Below are positions 1-8,267 of a DNA stretch of 64,000 bases, piece after piece. Where the stretch lies: assembly GCA_030147525.1 (NCBI GenBank), contig JASBVF010000020.1, positions 62,001-126,000 on the forward strand, in the 5' to 3' direction. Within the stretch, counting starts at the first letter, position 1. Each line of letters starts with the position of its first letter. The translations under genes were made by a program, and so were the position numbers. The DNA comes from Bacteroidota bacterium (GTDB lineage: Bacteria; Bacteroidota; Bacteroidia; Chitinophagales; Saprospiraceae). The notes below the pieces were generated by a model. That model was given only the letters and a program-made list of their open reading frames with translations, was not told where the DNA came from and ran no database searches.

Positions 1-36
1 TGCCGTCGGTAGGCCGTTTACTCAAAAAAATCTTAC

Positions 37-1140
37 ATGACACAGCGTTTTATCCATTTAAAACATTCGCTCCTCTTTGCCAGCCTGCTGATTTTCAGCA
101 CGCTCACCGCTCAGAAATACAGCAACGAATTCCTTTCCATCGGCATTGGCGCCAAAGCCCAGGCTCTCGGTAATGCCGTGGTAGCATCTGTCGACGACGT
201 GACGGCAGGCTACTGGAACCCCGCCGGCCTCGCCAACCTCGGCCCCGACAACGGCCTGCAGATCGGCGCCATGCACTCCGAGTGGTTCGCCGGCGTCGGC
301 AAATTTGATTATCTCGGCTTCACCCTGCCCTTCTCCAACAGCGACCGGCGGATCGGCCTTTCACTGATTCGCTTTGGCATCGACGACATCCCGAATACGC
401 TCAGCCTCTACGAAGACGACGGTACCGTGAATTATGACAACATCGTTTCGTTTTCAGCTGCTGACTACGCTTTCATCACCAGCTACGCCCAGCGCCTGAA
501 AGCGAAGGAAGGCCGTGAATTGCTCATTGGCGCCAATTTCAAAGTCGTCAGGCGGGTCATCGGCTCGTTTGCCAACTCCTGGGGTTTCGGCGTTGACCTC
601 GGCGCTCAGTATGCCGTCGGCAGGCTGCGCATCGGCGCCACGGCCCGTGACATTACCACTACTTTCAACGCCTGGCATGTTACTTTCACGGAAAAGGAAA
701 AAGACGTGCTGCTGGCCACCGGCAACGAACTGCCGGACATCAACTCGCTCGAAATCACCAAGCCGCAGCTGCTCCTCGGCGCTGCCTATACTTTTGATAT
801 TAAAAAATTCAGCTTCACTCCCGAATTCAACCTGCTCGCCACCACGGACGGCCGTCGGAACACCCTCGTCTCGGGTGACCCCGTAAGTGTGGATCCAAGT
901 CTTGGCATGGAAGTGAATTACAACAGTTTCCTGTTTTTGCGGGCGGGCATCAGCCAGTTTCAAAAAGAAAAGAATTTCGACGGCAGCGATTACTACATTT
1001 CACGACCGGCACTGGGTATCGGTTTGCAGCTCTACAGCCTGCGGGTCGATTATGCCTATACCAACTTAGGCGACGGTCAAAACCGGTATTCGCACGTCAT
1101 TTCACTTCAGCTCGACCTGAAACCCAAAAAGCAGGGCTAA
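37..1140 (+). CDS. PorV/PorQ-family outer-membrane beta-barrel protein
   Basis: This 367-residue protein begins with a signal peptide ending near LTAQ (about residue 25). It continues with the N-terminal signature of the PorV/PorQ family: GIGAKAQALGNA followed by DDVTAGYWNPAGLA, a FadL-like barrel fold. Alternating aromatic beta-strand sequence runs to the C-terminus. PorV shuttles T9SS cargo to the attachment complex and PorQ binds secreted proteins; many paralogues exist in each Bacteroidota genome, so the exact partner cannot be read here. The gene's stop codon overlaps the stop of the convergent small gene that follows. The first 36 bases of the window do not show a clear promoter, so it may be the last gene of an operon that starts outside. 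Confidence 0.8.
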   Translation: MTQRFIHLKHSLLFASLLIFSTLTAQKYSNEFLSIGIGAKAQALGNAVVASVDDVTAGYWNPAGLANLGPDNGLQIGAMHSEWFAGVGKFDYLGFTLPFSNSDRRIGLSLIRFGIDDIPNTLSLYEDDGTVNYDNIVSFSAADYAFITSYAQRLKAKEGRELLIGANFKVVRRVIGSFANSWGFGVDLGAQYAVGRLRIGATARDITTTFNAWHVTFTEKEKDVLLATGNELPDINSLEITKPQLLLGAAYTFDIKKFSFTPEFNLLATTDGRRNTLVSGDPVSVDPSLGMEVNYNSFLFLRAGISQFQKEKNFDGSDYYISRPALGIGLQLYSLRVDYAYTNLGDGQNRYSHVISLQLDLKPKKQG

Positions 1141-1502
1141 TCCAACCGGCGATGAAAGCGAAGCAGGTGCTTCGGAATGGCTTCGTTGTAGATTTCAAGG
1201 ATGAGGGCCCGCTTTTGACGGGCATCGTTGGGAAAAAGAATTTTGATGGGATTGTGCACGTAGCCATTGTCCTCAAACATCAGTATCTGCCGGTTCCGGG
1301 TCGAAAGGCGAAACATTTTCAACTCTTCCACATCTGCCGGCAGGGGCAGGTGACCAAAACCTTCCTCAGCCAGAAACTGCCGCACCATGTCGTAACTATG
1401 CGCCAGCGTAGCGCCGGCAAAGATGGTTCGATACACGTAGCCATCACTCGTGCCGCCCAGATAATCACTGCCCTCCGGAGGAAACTCGTCTTTCAAAGCC
1501 AT
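1137..1502 (-). CDS. conserved hypothetical small protein
   Basis: A 121-residue soluble protein (begins MALKDEFPPEG, ends HLLRFHRRLD) that I cannot assign to a family. It has no signal peptide and no membrane segment and contains mixed alpha/beta sequence with many charged residues. A longer reading from 1553 is possible, but a good promoter lies at 1525-1554 on this strand, so the longer start would be upstream of the transcript; the ATG at 1502 is preferred. It is convergent with the PorV-like gene and overlaps its stop by a few bases. No functional context is visible. Confidence 0.65.
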   Translation of the reverse strand: MALKDEFPPEGSDYLGGTSDGYVYRTIFAGATLAHSYDMVRQFLAEEGFGHLPLPADVEELKMFRLSTRNRQILMFEDNGYVHNPIKILFPNDARQKRALILEIYNEAIPKHLLRFHRRLD

Positions 1503-1524
1503 CTTTATTATTTTTTTCGGACCG

Positions 1525-1554
1525 CAAAAGTACGCTTGTCTGCCTTTTTTCAAA
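1525..1554 (-). promoter_or_regulatory. Bacteroidota-type promoter for the 1137-1502 gene
   Basis: Read on the minus strand there is a TTTG (-33 element, 1551-1554), 18 nt, then TACTTTTG (-7 element, 1525-1532), matching the TTTG/TAnnTTTG consensus. Transcription would start near 1518, giving a leader of roughly 16 nt before the ATG at 1502. Confidence 0.65.
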
Positions 1555-1572
1555 CTAATTGTTGGAAATGTT

Positions 1573-1601
1573 TTTGTGAAAAATTTCAGGCTTTATTTTT
1601 G
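1573..1601 (+). promoter_or_regulatory. Bacteroidota-type promoter for the CBS-domain gene
   Basis: TTTG at 1573-1576, 17 nt, then TATTTTTG at 1594-1601 match the -33/-7 consensus. The leader to the ATG at 1702 would be about 90 nt. Confidence 0.55.
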
Positions 1602-1701
1602 TAAAAAGTTAACTTTACCGCCATCACCTTTCATAGATAAGTTCATTTCCCTGGAACTGGTAAATGAATCTTGTGCTAACCCATTTTAAACGCTACTCAA
1701 T

Positions 1702-2133
1702 ATGATGAACGAAAGAATTCATTCAATCATGACGAAAGATGTCGTCACTGTAAAGCCAGAAGATTCTTTGGAAGTCGTCAAGGAATTACTCTTCGAAAAA
1801 CACTTCCACCACCTGCCAGTTACGGAAAACGGAAAGCTTGTCGGAATCATTACCTCCTGGGATCTTATCAAATCCAACATGCGGTTTGAAGAATACGGAA
1901 ACGTCAAAGTAAAGGACTTGATGACGAAAAAAGTCGCAACACTCGGACCGAACGAATTAATTGGAGCCGCCGCCATGATTTTCCTGCGCCACCTGTTTCA
2001 CGGCCTGCCTATCGTTGATGACGACGGCCACCTCATCGGCATCATCACTACGCATGACATCCTGAAATATGAATACAACCGGGAATATCCTGACGATCTG
2101 TTTGTGAAGGAAACGCACTGGATTGAAGGGTAA
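1702..2133 (+). CDS. CBS-domain protein
   Basis: A 143-residue cytoplasmic protein made of two CBS motifs and nothing else. The first (about residues 7-60) contains IMTKDVVTVKPEDSL and HHLPVTENGKLVGIIT; the second (about 70-130) contains DLMTKKVATLGPNE and HGLPIVDDDGHLIGIIT. Paired CBS motifs form a Bateman module that usually binds adenine nucleotides and acts as an energy sensor. With no attached catalytic domain, the partner is unknown. It is monocistronic, with its own promoter. Confidence 0.88.
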   Translation: MMNERIHSIMTKDVVTVKPEDSLEVVKELLFEKHFHHLPVTENGKLVGIITSWDLIKSNMRFEEYGNVKVKDLMTKKVATLGPNELIGAAAMIFLRHLFHGLPIVDDDGHLIGIITTHDILKYEYNREYPDDLFVKETHWIEG

Positions 2134-2204
2134 ACAGTCCGGCAGACTGAAAAGCTTGTTTTACTTGATACTTTCTCCGGCAAAAAACTTGTCAACCGGG
2201 TTTT

Positions 2205-2945
2205 TCAATGCCGGTCAAGGCGCTTCGAAGTTTCAATCGTAGCAGCCACTGTGCCGAGCGGCAATGCAAACAAAAATCCGACGAAGGAGAATAGCATCAG
2301 CAGAAATACCACTCCGTTTCCGATAGCAAGACCTCGGTTTTGCTTCACGAAACGGACGCTGTCCCGGTAGCGAAAGTGCCGTTCGAGCGTGTAGTCCATG
2401 TTGCCAAATCCAACGTAGTAGGCTTGTAACAGGAAAATAAGCGCCGTAGTAAAAATTGAAAAGACGGGAATTAATCCCAGTACGAGAAGGAACAACGTGA
2501 GCAGCAATTCCCGCAGAATGTTGCGAAGCGCAATTCGAAGACCACGCAAAATATCAGATATCACCTGGCGGAGGGACAACTTTGTTCCTCCGTTGCTGTT
2601 TCCGGCCAGCTGGTTCTCCACTTTTTCCGATAAAATGCTCATGAACGGAGCCAACAGCACCATGATGAGTTGTTTAAAAATAATCAACCCCGCAAAAAGT
2701 ACCAGCAGGCCGCCAAATACCTGTGCTACGGTCTCCGCCACTCCCCTGCCCCAATCCCATCGCCACAGGTCGTCAATCAGGCCGCCGATTTCATCCGAGA
2801 ATCCCCAGGCTGCGCCAAACACGGCCATGCCGATTAACACACAAAATACGCCGGGAAGAATGATGTAACCCCACATTCTGAATCTGGAAACGTGCCGGAT
2901 GGCTGCAGGGTAAGAACTGATGCCGTCGAGAAAATCTTTAATCAT
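2205..2945 (-). CDS. EI24/CysZ-like integral membrane protein
   Basis: A 246-residue membrane protein with hydrophobic segments at about residues 25-50, 75-105, 145-180 and 205-235. The pattern and the N-terminal FLDGISSYPAAIR region fit the EI24 domain family, which includes the sulfate permease-like CysZ. Whether this copy transports sulfate cannot be told, since no cysteine-biosynthesis gene is adjacent. The ATG at 2945 (MIKDFLDG) is chosen because the -7 box at 2964-2971 covers the alternative start at 2966, which therefore cannot be in the transcript. Confidence 0.75.
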   Translation of the reverse strand: MIKDFLDGISSYPAAIRHVSRFRMWGYIILPGVFCVLIGMAVFGAAWGFSDEIGGLIDDLWRWDWGRGVAETVAQVFGGLLVLFAGLIIFKQLIMVLLAPFMSILSEKVENQLAGNSNGGTKLSLRQVISDILRGLRIALRNILRELLLTLFLLVLGLIPVFSIFTTALIFLLQAYYVGFGNMDYTLERHFRYRDSVRFVKQNRGLAIGNGVVFLLMLFSFVGFLFALPLGTVAATIETSKRLDRH

Positions 2946-2963
2946 GGCTCTTGCTTCTGTTTT

Positions 2964-2995
2964 CAAACATACGGGGATGAAAAGATGGGATCAAA
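2964..2995 (-). promoter_or_regulatory. promoter of the EI24-like gene, decides the start codon
   Basis: On the minus strand TTTG (2992-2995), 20 nt, TATGTTTG (2964-2971) is a near-perfect -33/-7 pair. The predicted transcript begins about 12 nt before the ATG at 2945, so the leader is very short. Confidence 0.7.
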
Positions 2996-3067
2996 ATTAA
3001 CGCCTGTGCCAGAATATCAAAGCAGTCTTTCTACTGACGCCGGTCTTCTTTCGACCGTTGCCGGAAT

Positions 3068-3097
3068 AAAAAAAGGCGGCTGGGAACCCAGACCGCC
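3068..3097 (-). terminator. rho-independent terminator after the 3107-4501 gene
   Basis: On the minus strand a GC-rich stem (GGCGG..CTGGG / CCCAG..CCGCC) with a short loop is followed by a run of seven T. It lies just beyond the stop codon of the upstream minus-strand gene. Confidence 0.8.
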
Positions 3098-3106
3098 ACT
3101 TTATTT

Positions 3107-4501
3107 TTAGTTCGCTGTCGCTTTTCGCTTTCTCCTGGTTTTGAACATTTCCACCACTTCTTTTTCTTTCAAAAAGTTCAAATCCTGGAAAGTTGTGGAT
3201 ACAAATTTCTTGATATCCTGGTAATCCTTTCCACGCTTGTCGGTGTAACGCCGCAGCAGGCGTTTGATGTATCGCATGGACAGGTCCTTGACATCCTGAT
3301 TGAATTGCTGGTTTGCAAAAATGTTGATGTAAACCGTATAAATTTTAGACAACTCGAACAACTCGTGGTAGTCGCCTACTTCGAGGTTATTCAACAAGCG
3401 GGCGAAGTAATGATAAATCGTCATCCGGACGCACTCATTGATAGTCGAAAGCCCTTCATGACGGTTGTAAAAAGCCTTCACTGCCTCCATTGCCTCTTCA
3501 TTCATGTAACCGACGCTATGCACAACGTCCATGAGCTTGTAGTACTCGGTGATATCGTCTTTCACAGATTTATCAACAACGGCAGAAACACGGGCATCGG
3601 CAGCGGCATCGAGGTCCACCCGTTTGCTTTCGTGCATTTCAAGAATGATTTTGAGCCACTGCTCTGTAAAATCAGCGTGTACTTTCCGGGTTTGATTGAA
3701 TTGCTTGGAAAGATGTTTCTGGTCATTTTCATCCAAAGGGAAGAAGTTGGCGTAAATACCCAGAATTTGCAGATGCTCGTCGTGGCCCTGGAAATCCTTG
3801 TTTTCGATAAAGTCCTTCAGGAAAGGGAGCAGGCTGACGTTGTTCAGGTTCTTTTCAACCCGGTAAACCAGAAAATCCTTGAGCGATGACCACATCACTT
3901 TCAACTCGCCTAAATTTTTAGGAAACTCACCGGTCATGTAGTTAAAATGAAGGAATTGCTTTTTGTAAATCTGGTAGCCGCTGATACGACCTTCCAGGGT
4001 GCGGTATTTATCAAGCTTCTGACTCTGAAGGAAATAGCGGATGCGCTTATTCTCGATCGGCGTGATGAGGTTTGTAATCCAGATATCGCTGCTGAGTGCA
4101 AAACCGATCTGGATACTCTGGCCGATGCGCTTTTTCAGAATTTCAAAGTTTGGAGAATTGCAGATCGCCATCAGCACGTCCTTGAAGTGATCCTGCGGGC
4201 GCACGTATTTGTATTGGTCGTTCAGCTCGCCCCTCAATACGGAATAGCCCAGAATACGGGGTAAAAACATGCCCTCAAAATCGTCCTGCATAATCCGCTG
4301 ATCCAGTGAAACCAATTGCAGTGGATTTTCAGCTGCGACCCGGTTGTAAAGTTCTTCAATGGCCGGCTCGAAGCGTTCTTTCATTTGCTCATAATAGGTC
4401 TCCTCCTCTTCGGAAAGGTAATAGGCCAGTTCGTCCGATTCCTGGATATTGCCGGAAATGACTTCCAGTTCGTCGAGGTAAGCTTTGTCAAGTGGTAACA
4501 T
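3107..4501 (-). CDS. conserved hypothetical cytoplasmic protein
   Basis: A 464-residue, strongly charged, predominantly helical protein with no signal peptide or transmembrane segment. I do not recognise the family. It begins MLPLDKAYLDELEVISGNI; an acidic segment (SEEEETYYEQ) follows near residue 30 and the C-terminus is very basic (KTRRKRKATAN). The 40-residue extension up to 4621 is rejected because the promoter at 4586-4616 lies inside it. Gene start, promoter and terminator are all visible, so it is a single-gene transcription unit. The helical, Tyr/Lys-rich composition is compatible with a repeat scaffold, but that is a guess. Confidence 0.65.
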   Translation of the reverse strand: MLPLDKAYLDELEVISGNIQESDELAYYLSEEEETYYEQMKERFEPAIEELYNRVAAENPLQLVSLDQRIMQDDFEGMFLPRILGYSVLRGELNDQYKYVRPQDHFKDVLMAICNSPNFEILKKRIGQSIQIGFALSSDIWITNLITPIENKRIRYFLQSQKLDKYRTLEGRISGYQIYKKQFLHFNYMTGEFPKNLGELKVMWSSLKDFLVYRVEKNLNNVSLLPFLKDFIENKDFQGHDEHLQILGIYANFFPLDENDQKHLSKQFNQTRKVHADFTEQWLKIILEMHESKRVDLDAAADARVSAVVDKSVKDDITEYYKLMDVVHSVGYMNEEAMEAVKAFYNRHEGLSTINECVRMTIYHYFARLLNNLEVGDYHELFELSKIYTVYINIFANQQFNQDVKDLSMRYIKRLLRRYTDKRGKDYQDIKKFVSTTFQDLNFLKEKEVVEMFKTRRKRKATAN

Positions 4502-4585
4502 GATGTCGTTATTTGAAAAGAACCTGGCTGAGCACTTAAGCCCGGCCAGGTTCTTCTTGAAAATGATTTGTCTGAATAAGGGTGG

Positions 4586-4616
4586 CAAAGATAGCTTTTG
4601 CCTGACACAAATCAAA
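4586..4616 (-). promoter_or_regulatory. promoter of the 3107-4501 gene
   Basis: On the minus strand TTTG (4613-4616), 19 nt, TATCTTTG (4586-4593) match the Bacteroidota consensus exactly. The leader to the ATG at 4501 is about 80 nt. Confidence 0.7.
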
Positions 4617-4666
4617 ACCAACAGCCTTTAGATTTTTTAAATGAGTGTAAGATATTTCTGAAAATG

Positions 4667-5434
4667 TTACCCGCCGGTAAAATCCCTGAAAACCGCACAG
4701 ATGATTCCTGCCGCCACCGCAGCATTGAGCGACTCTGCCCCGCCGGTTTTTCCTTTCGGAATGGAAATACGATGATTGAGAAACGGCTGCAAAGTATCTG
4801 AAATCCCTCTACTTTCATTGCCGATGACGATGACGGCCCGTTCTTCCAGATCCGCTTCAAAAACAGGCGCACCGTCCAGTACAGTCCCGTAAACGGCGAG
4901 GTCTGGAAGTGCCTGCCTGAGTTCCGAAAACTCAATCGGCATACATTTCACCCGAAGGAAAGCGCCCATCGAAGCCTGTATTACTTTCGGATTAAACAGC
5001 TCCACACTTTCAGGCGAGCAAAAAACCCAGGGGATACCGAACCAGTCGGCGATGCGGAGAATAGTGCCCAGGTTGCCGGGGTCCCGAATATCTTCAAGGT
5101 AGAGGCTCAGGCCTTGTCCTACAGCGTTTGCATCAAATTGGATGGATGGTTCTTTCACCACCAGCAACACCTGGTTGGGCGTTGAAAGCAACGATATTTT
5201 TTTGAGTTCTTCCGGTGCTATTACGGTCAATGCATCGTTTCTGCCGACCAGAATTCCGCTGTTGGCATCGACCCACTCCGGCAAGGCATAGATTCCCTCT
5301 ACTTCCAGTTCGTTGCCGGAAAGTACCTCTTGGGCTATTTTGGTTCCTTCCACGATGAAATTGTGATACTTTTGGCGGAATTTCCGAAGGTGAAGGGATT
5401 TAATAAATTTTAACTGACTGTTGGACAATTTCAT
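4667..5434 (-). CDS. TrmH/SpoU-family RNA 2'-O-methyltransferase
   Basis: A 255-residue SPOUT methyltransferase that would transfer methyl from S-adenosylmethionine to a ribose 2'-OH of tRNA or rRNA. An N-terminal substrate-binding domain (residues 1-95, with KLSNSQLKFIKSLHLRKFRQ and FIVEG) precedes the knotted catalytic domain. The three family motifs are visible: LEDIRDPGNLGTILRIADW (motif 1), VIVIGNESRGIS (motif 2) and ISIPKGKTGGAESLNAAVA (motif 3). Motif 3 has a small GKTGGAE insertion before SLNAAVA. The start at 5434 is chosen because the family begins with this segment; the longer reading from 5566 would overlap the divergent gene. Substrate (tRNA or rRNA) is undetermined. Confidence 0.88.
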   Translation of the reverse strand: MKLSNSQLKFIKSLHLRKFRQKYHNFIVEGTKIAQEVLSGNELEVEGIYALPEWVDANSGILVGRNDALTVIAPEELKKISLLSTPNQVLLVVKEPSIQFDANAVGQGLSLYLEDIRDPGNLGTILRIADWFGIPWVFCSPESVELFNPKVIQASMGAFLRVKCMPIEFSELRQALPDLAVYGTVLDGAPVFEADLEERAVIVIGNESRGISDTLQPFLNHRISIPKGKTGGAESLNAAVAAGIICAVFRDFTGG

Positions 5435-5607
5435 CTTTGCAGGATGGTTTTTGTTAAAAAACGGCTTGACCTGTTTGTCAAGCGGTTGAAAGGTACATTT
5501 TCCCGAAACCGAGCTATAAAACGACAGTGATGCGGGCATTTGCATTTTACAATAAACTGAAAACAATAAACACCGGCTACCGGACAGACTGGCGTCAACT
5601 CAGGAAG

Positions 5608-8085
5608 ATGTTAGCGGCCGGGCGCCTGTTCAACTGGTGCTTGCCGGCCATCGCTGTCTTGCTGCTCCCCCTGATTCAAAGCTGCAACACGACCCGCTTT
5701 CTCGATTCCGAGAAAAATGAAAAATACCTTGTTAAAAATGTGATCGTTATTGAAAAAAATGCGAACGGCAAGGTAAAAAATCGCTCCAATCTTTCCAATG
5801 AGCTGACAAAACTATACAAGCAACGGCCCAACCGGAAATTTTTTGGCGTGCCCCGTCAGTACTACTATTTCACGGCGCAGGACACCGTCGGAAAATCCAA
5901 ATTCGGCAAAACATTCAGCCGGTTTCAGGCGAAGTCGCTGGCAGAAGAACCGGTACTGCTCGATTCAGCCATCGCAGCGGAGACGGCAGACGCCATGACT
6001 TTTTACCTTCAAAACCGGGGTTATTTTTTTGCTGAAACGGAGCACCAGATTTCCACCAATAAAAAAGAAACCAAAGCCACGGTAACCTACTACGTGCAGC
6101 CGGGAAAACAATTTAAGATTGACAAAATTCAATTCGTCAGCCGTGATACTGCCATTCAGCGCACCCTGCGGGAAATTTCAAACGAATCGCTGCTTAAGCC
6201 CGGCAACCCCATCGACGTCAGGTTGTACGACCAGGAAGTGGCAAGAATTACCCGCTACCTCCGCAACAACGGCTATGCTTATTTTTATCCGCAATACATC
6301 ACCAACCTGGAAGCCACCGACAGCTCGAATGTGGAACATACCGTCAGCCTGAAGCTGGAGGTACTGACACCCACCGGCAAGGAAAAACACCAGAAATATA
6401 ACTTCGGCAACATTTACGTTTACCCTGATTTTGATCCGGCATCTTTTACCAGAAGTAAGCCGGACACACTGATACAGGGCGTATTTTTCGCCACCGGCGG
6501 CAAACCATTCAGCATCAAGCCCCGCACGCTTGTCAACTCCATTTATTTTAAAACAGGCCAGACTTTCAGTCAGGAAAAAGTGGACAATTCGGAGCGGCAG
6601 TTGGGCGCTCTCGGCGTTTTCCGGCCGCTGATCATCACTTATGAAGAAGACACACTGAACCCGGGCGTGCTCAATTTTTACGTACCGCTCACACCGACCA
6701 AAAAATGGGAAATTGGCGCAGACTTCGACCTGAACACCACAGAGCGCAAAGGAATTGTCGGCAACCGGAACCTGATCGGTCTGACCTTTAGCCCCTCGCT
6801 CAGAAACCGGAATTTCCTGAAAGGAGCCGAACTGCTGATCGGAAACGTGGATTTCGGGATTGAACTTGCGCCCTTCAGCGGCCGTCAGGATATCGTTAAT
6901 GCGTTGGACTTCCGATTACAAACGGACCTCTACTTCCCTCGCTTCGTCGACTATTTTAAGTTGTGGAAAGGCTTGCGCAAATTGCATGTGGTTGCCCCTG
7001 ATTTTTATGAAAGCCTGCGCCAGAAAGCGACAAGCCGTTTGTCACTTGGCTACAATTCGCTCATTCTGTTGAATAACTACAAACTGAAGTTTGTCAATAT
7101 GTCCTACGGATACGAGATCCCCGTATCCCCCAACCACCGGGTTTTCCTCAATCATTTTGGCGTGGACCTGGTCATTCCGGAAATTGAGCCGAACTCCCGT
7201 TTCGATACGTTGCTGAACAATATCCCCTCCTTGAGGAACAGCTTCAGCAAACAATTTATCACCGGCCTCGTGCTCAGGGATTTGAACTTCATTTACACAA
7301 CTGCCCCCCGCACAACGGGCTCCTCCTGGTATTTCAGAAGCTACTTTGATGTCTCCGGACTTGAAATCATGGGCGCCAACTCGCTCTACAATGCAATTTT
7401 CAATAAATCGGAAACCTTCGATTTTTTCAATGTCGAGTTTTCACACTACACAAAACTGGAGCTCGACGGCCGCCATTCATGGCACTTCGGCCCCCAGCGC
7501 TCGCTGGTCGCACGGCTCAACACCGGCATTGCAATGCCGTATTACCGTTCAGAAGAAGTGCCGTATGTCAAACAGTTTTACGTTGGCGGCCCCTACAGCA
7601 TCCGTGGCTGGTACGCCCGTGAACTTGGCCCTGGGCTCTACGTCGACCCCATCACGCAGGATGCACGCAACCGGCCGCTGTTTTATCAGTCGGGTAATTT
7701 TAAGCTGGAGTTCAACCTTGAATACCGGTTTTTCATGATGCGTCCGCTAGGCTTGTTCAACCTCTACGGCGCTTTGTTTCTCGACGGCGGCAACGTCTGG
7801 ACCCTGAAGGAAGACGATGCACGCCCCGGCGCTCACCTCGCCTGGAACCGACGGGTAGATGATAGCGGCATTATTACGCAGGATTTGTTTTTGAAAGAAA
7901 TGGCGCTGGCAAGCGGCTTTGGGACCCGCTGGGATTTCACCTACTTTATCCTTCGCCTTGACCTGGGAACCCCCGTCCGCAACAATTTCCCGGACCCTTC
8001 CCGCAACCAGCGCTACTGGACTGATTTTTCAAAATGGCAATTGCGGGATATCCGGTATCAACTTGCGCTTGGCTATCCTTTCTAA
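5608..8085 (+). CDS. tamL: TamL-like BamA/Omp85 outer-membrane lipoprotein
   Basis: The 825-residue product has a signal peptide with a lipobox (PLIQSC, Cys at about residue 26), POTRA-like repeats over about residues 40-370, and a 16-strand Omp85 barrel to a C-terminal aromatic (ALGYPF). The barrel carries the conserved surface-loop motif GGPYSIRGWYARELGP, equivalent to the VRGF/Y motif of BamA and TamA. A lipid-anchored TamA homologue (TamL) is known in Bacteroidota, working with a TamB-like protein in outer-membrane assembly; no tamB is adjacent here. Earlier starts at 5527 (GTG) and 5530 exist, but the ATG at 5608 gives a compact lipoprotein signal peptide. The symbol is inferred from family traits. 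Confidence 0.82.
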   Translation: MLAAGRLFNWCLPAIAVLLLPLIQSCNTTRFLDSEKNEKYLVKNVIVIEKNANGKVKNRSNLSNELTKLYKQRPNRKFFGVPRQYYYFTAQDTVGKSKFGKTFSRFQAKSLAEEPVLLDSAIAAETADAMTFYLQNRGYFFAETEHQISTNKKETKATVTYYVQPGKQFKIDKIQFVSRDTAIQRTLREISNESLLKPGNPIDVRLYDQEVARITRYLRNNGYAYFYPQYITNLEATDSSNVEHTVSLKLEVLTPTGKEKHQKYNFGNIYVYPDFDPASFTRSKPDTLIQGVFFATGGKPFSIKPRTLVNSIYFKTGQTFSQEKVDNSERQLGALGVFRPLIITYEEDTLNPGVLNFYVPLTPTKKWEIGADFDLNTTERKGIVGNRNLIGLTFSPSLRNRNFLKGAELLIGNVDFGIELAPFSGRQDIVNALDFRLQTDLYFPRFVDYFKLWKGLRKLHVVAPDFYESLRQKATSRLSLGYNSLILLNNYKLKFVNMSYGYEIPVSPNHRVFLNHFGVDLVIPEIEPNSRFDTLLNNIPSLRNSFSKQFITGLVLRDLNFIYTTAPRTTGSSWYFRSYFDVSGLEIMGANSLYNAIFNKSETFDFFNVEFSHYTKLELDGRHSWHFGPQRSLVARLNTGIAMPYYRSEEVPYVKQFYVGGPYSIRGWYARELGPGLYVDPITQDARNRPLFYQSGNFKLEFNLEYRFFMMRPLGLFNLYGALFLDGGNVWTLKEDDARPGAHLAWNRRVDDSGIITQDLFLKEMALASGFGTRWDFTYFILRLDLGTPVRNNFPDPSRNQRYWTDFSKWQLRDIRYQLALGYPF

Positions 8086-8134
8086 GCTCCATTCACTCGT
8101 ATTTCTTTGGTTAAATTTCTGCACTTAGCGGCAA

Positions 8135-8191
8135 TTAACCTAAACTTAATATTCCACTAACCAGTGGTTTATATCCTCTCCCGTCTTTTGC
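8135..8191 (+). promoter_or_regulatory. four 11-bp direct repeats plus -7 box (Pho-box-like promoter 1)
   Basis: Hexamers TTAACC (8135), TTAATA (8146), CTAACC (8157) and TTTATA (8168) sit exactly 11 bp apart, followed 18 bp after the last start by TTTTGC (8186-8191). The promoter before the TonB-dependent receptor at 9950-10006 has the same arrangement and distances. Tandem TTAAC-like hexamers at 11-bp pitch are the hallmark of PhoB/PhoP-type response-regulator sites; assignment to phosphate control is inference. Confidence 0.65.
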
Positions 8192-8267
8192 AGTCGAATT
8201 CAAAATTGACCCTGTACAGGCTATCAAATAAAAGAAAACTCATAATCACCAATCAAAAGATTTATTA

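Noticed and set aside
1152-1604. A 150-codon plus-strand frame over the small 1137-1502 gene
   Set aside because: The minus-strand frame has a consensus promoter and balanced composition; the plus-strand frame runs through that promoter and into AT-rich intergenic DNA.
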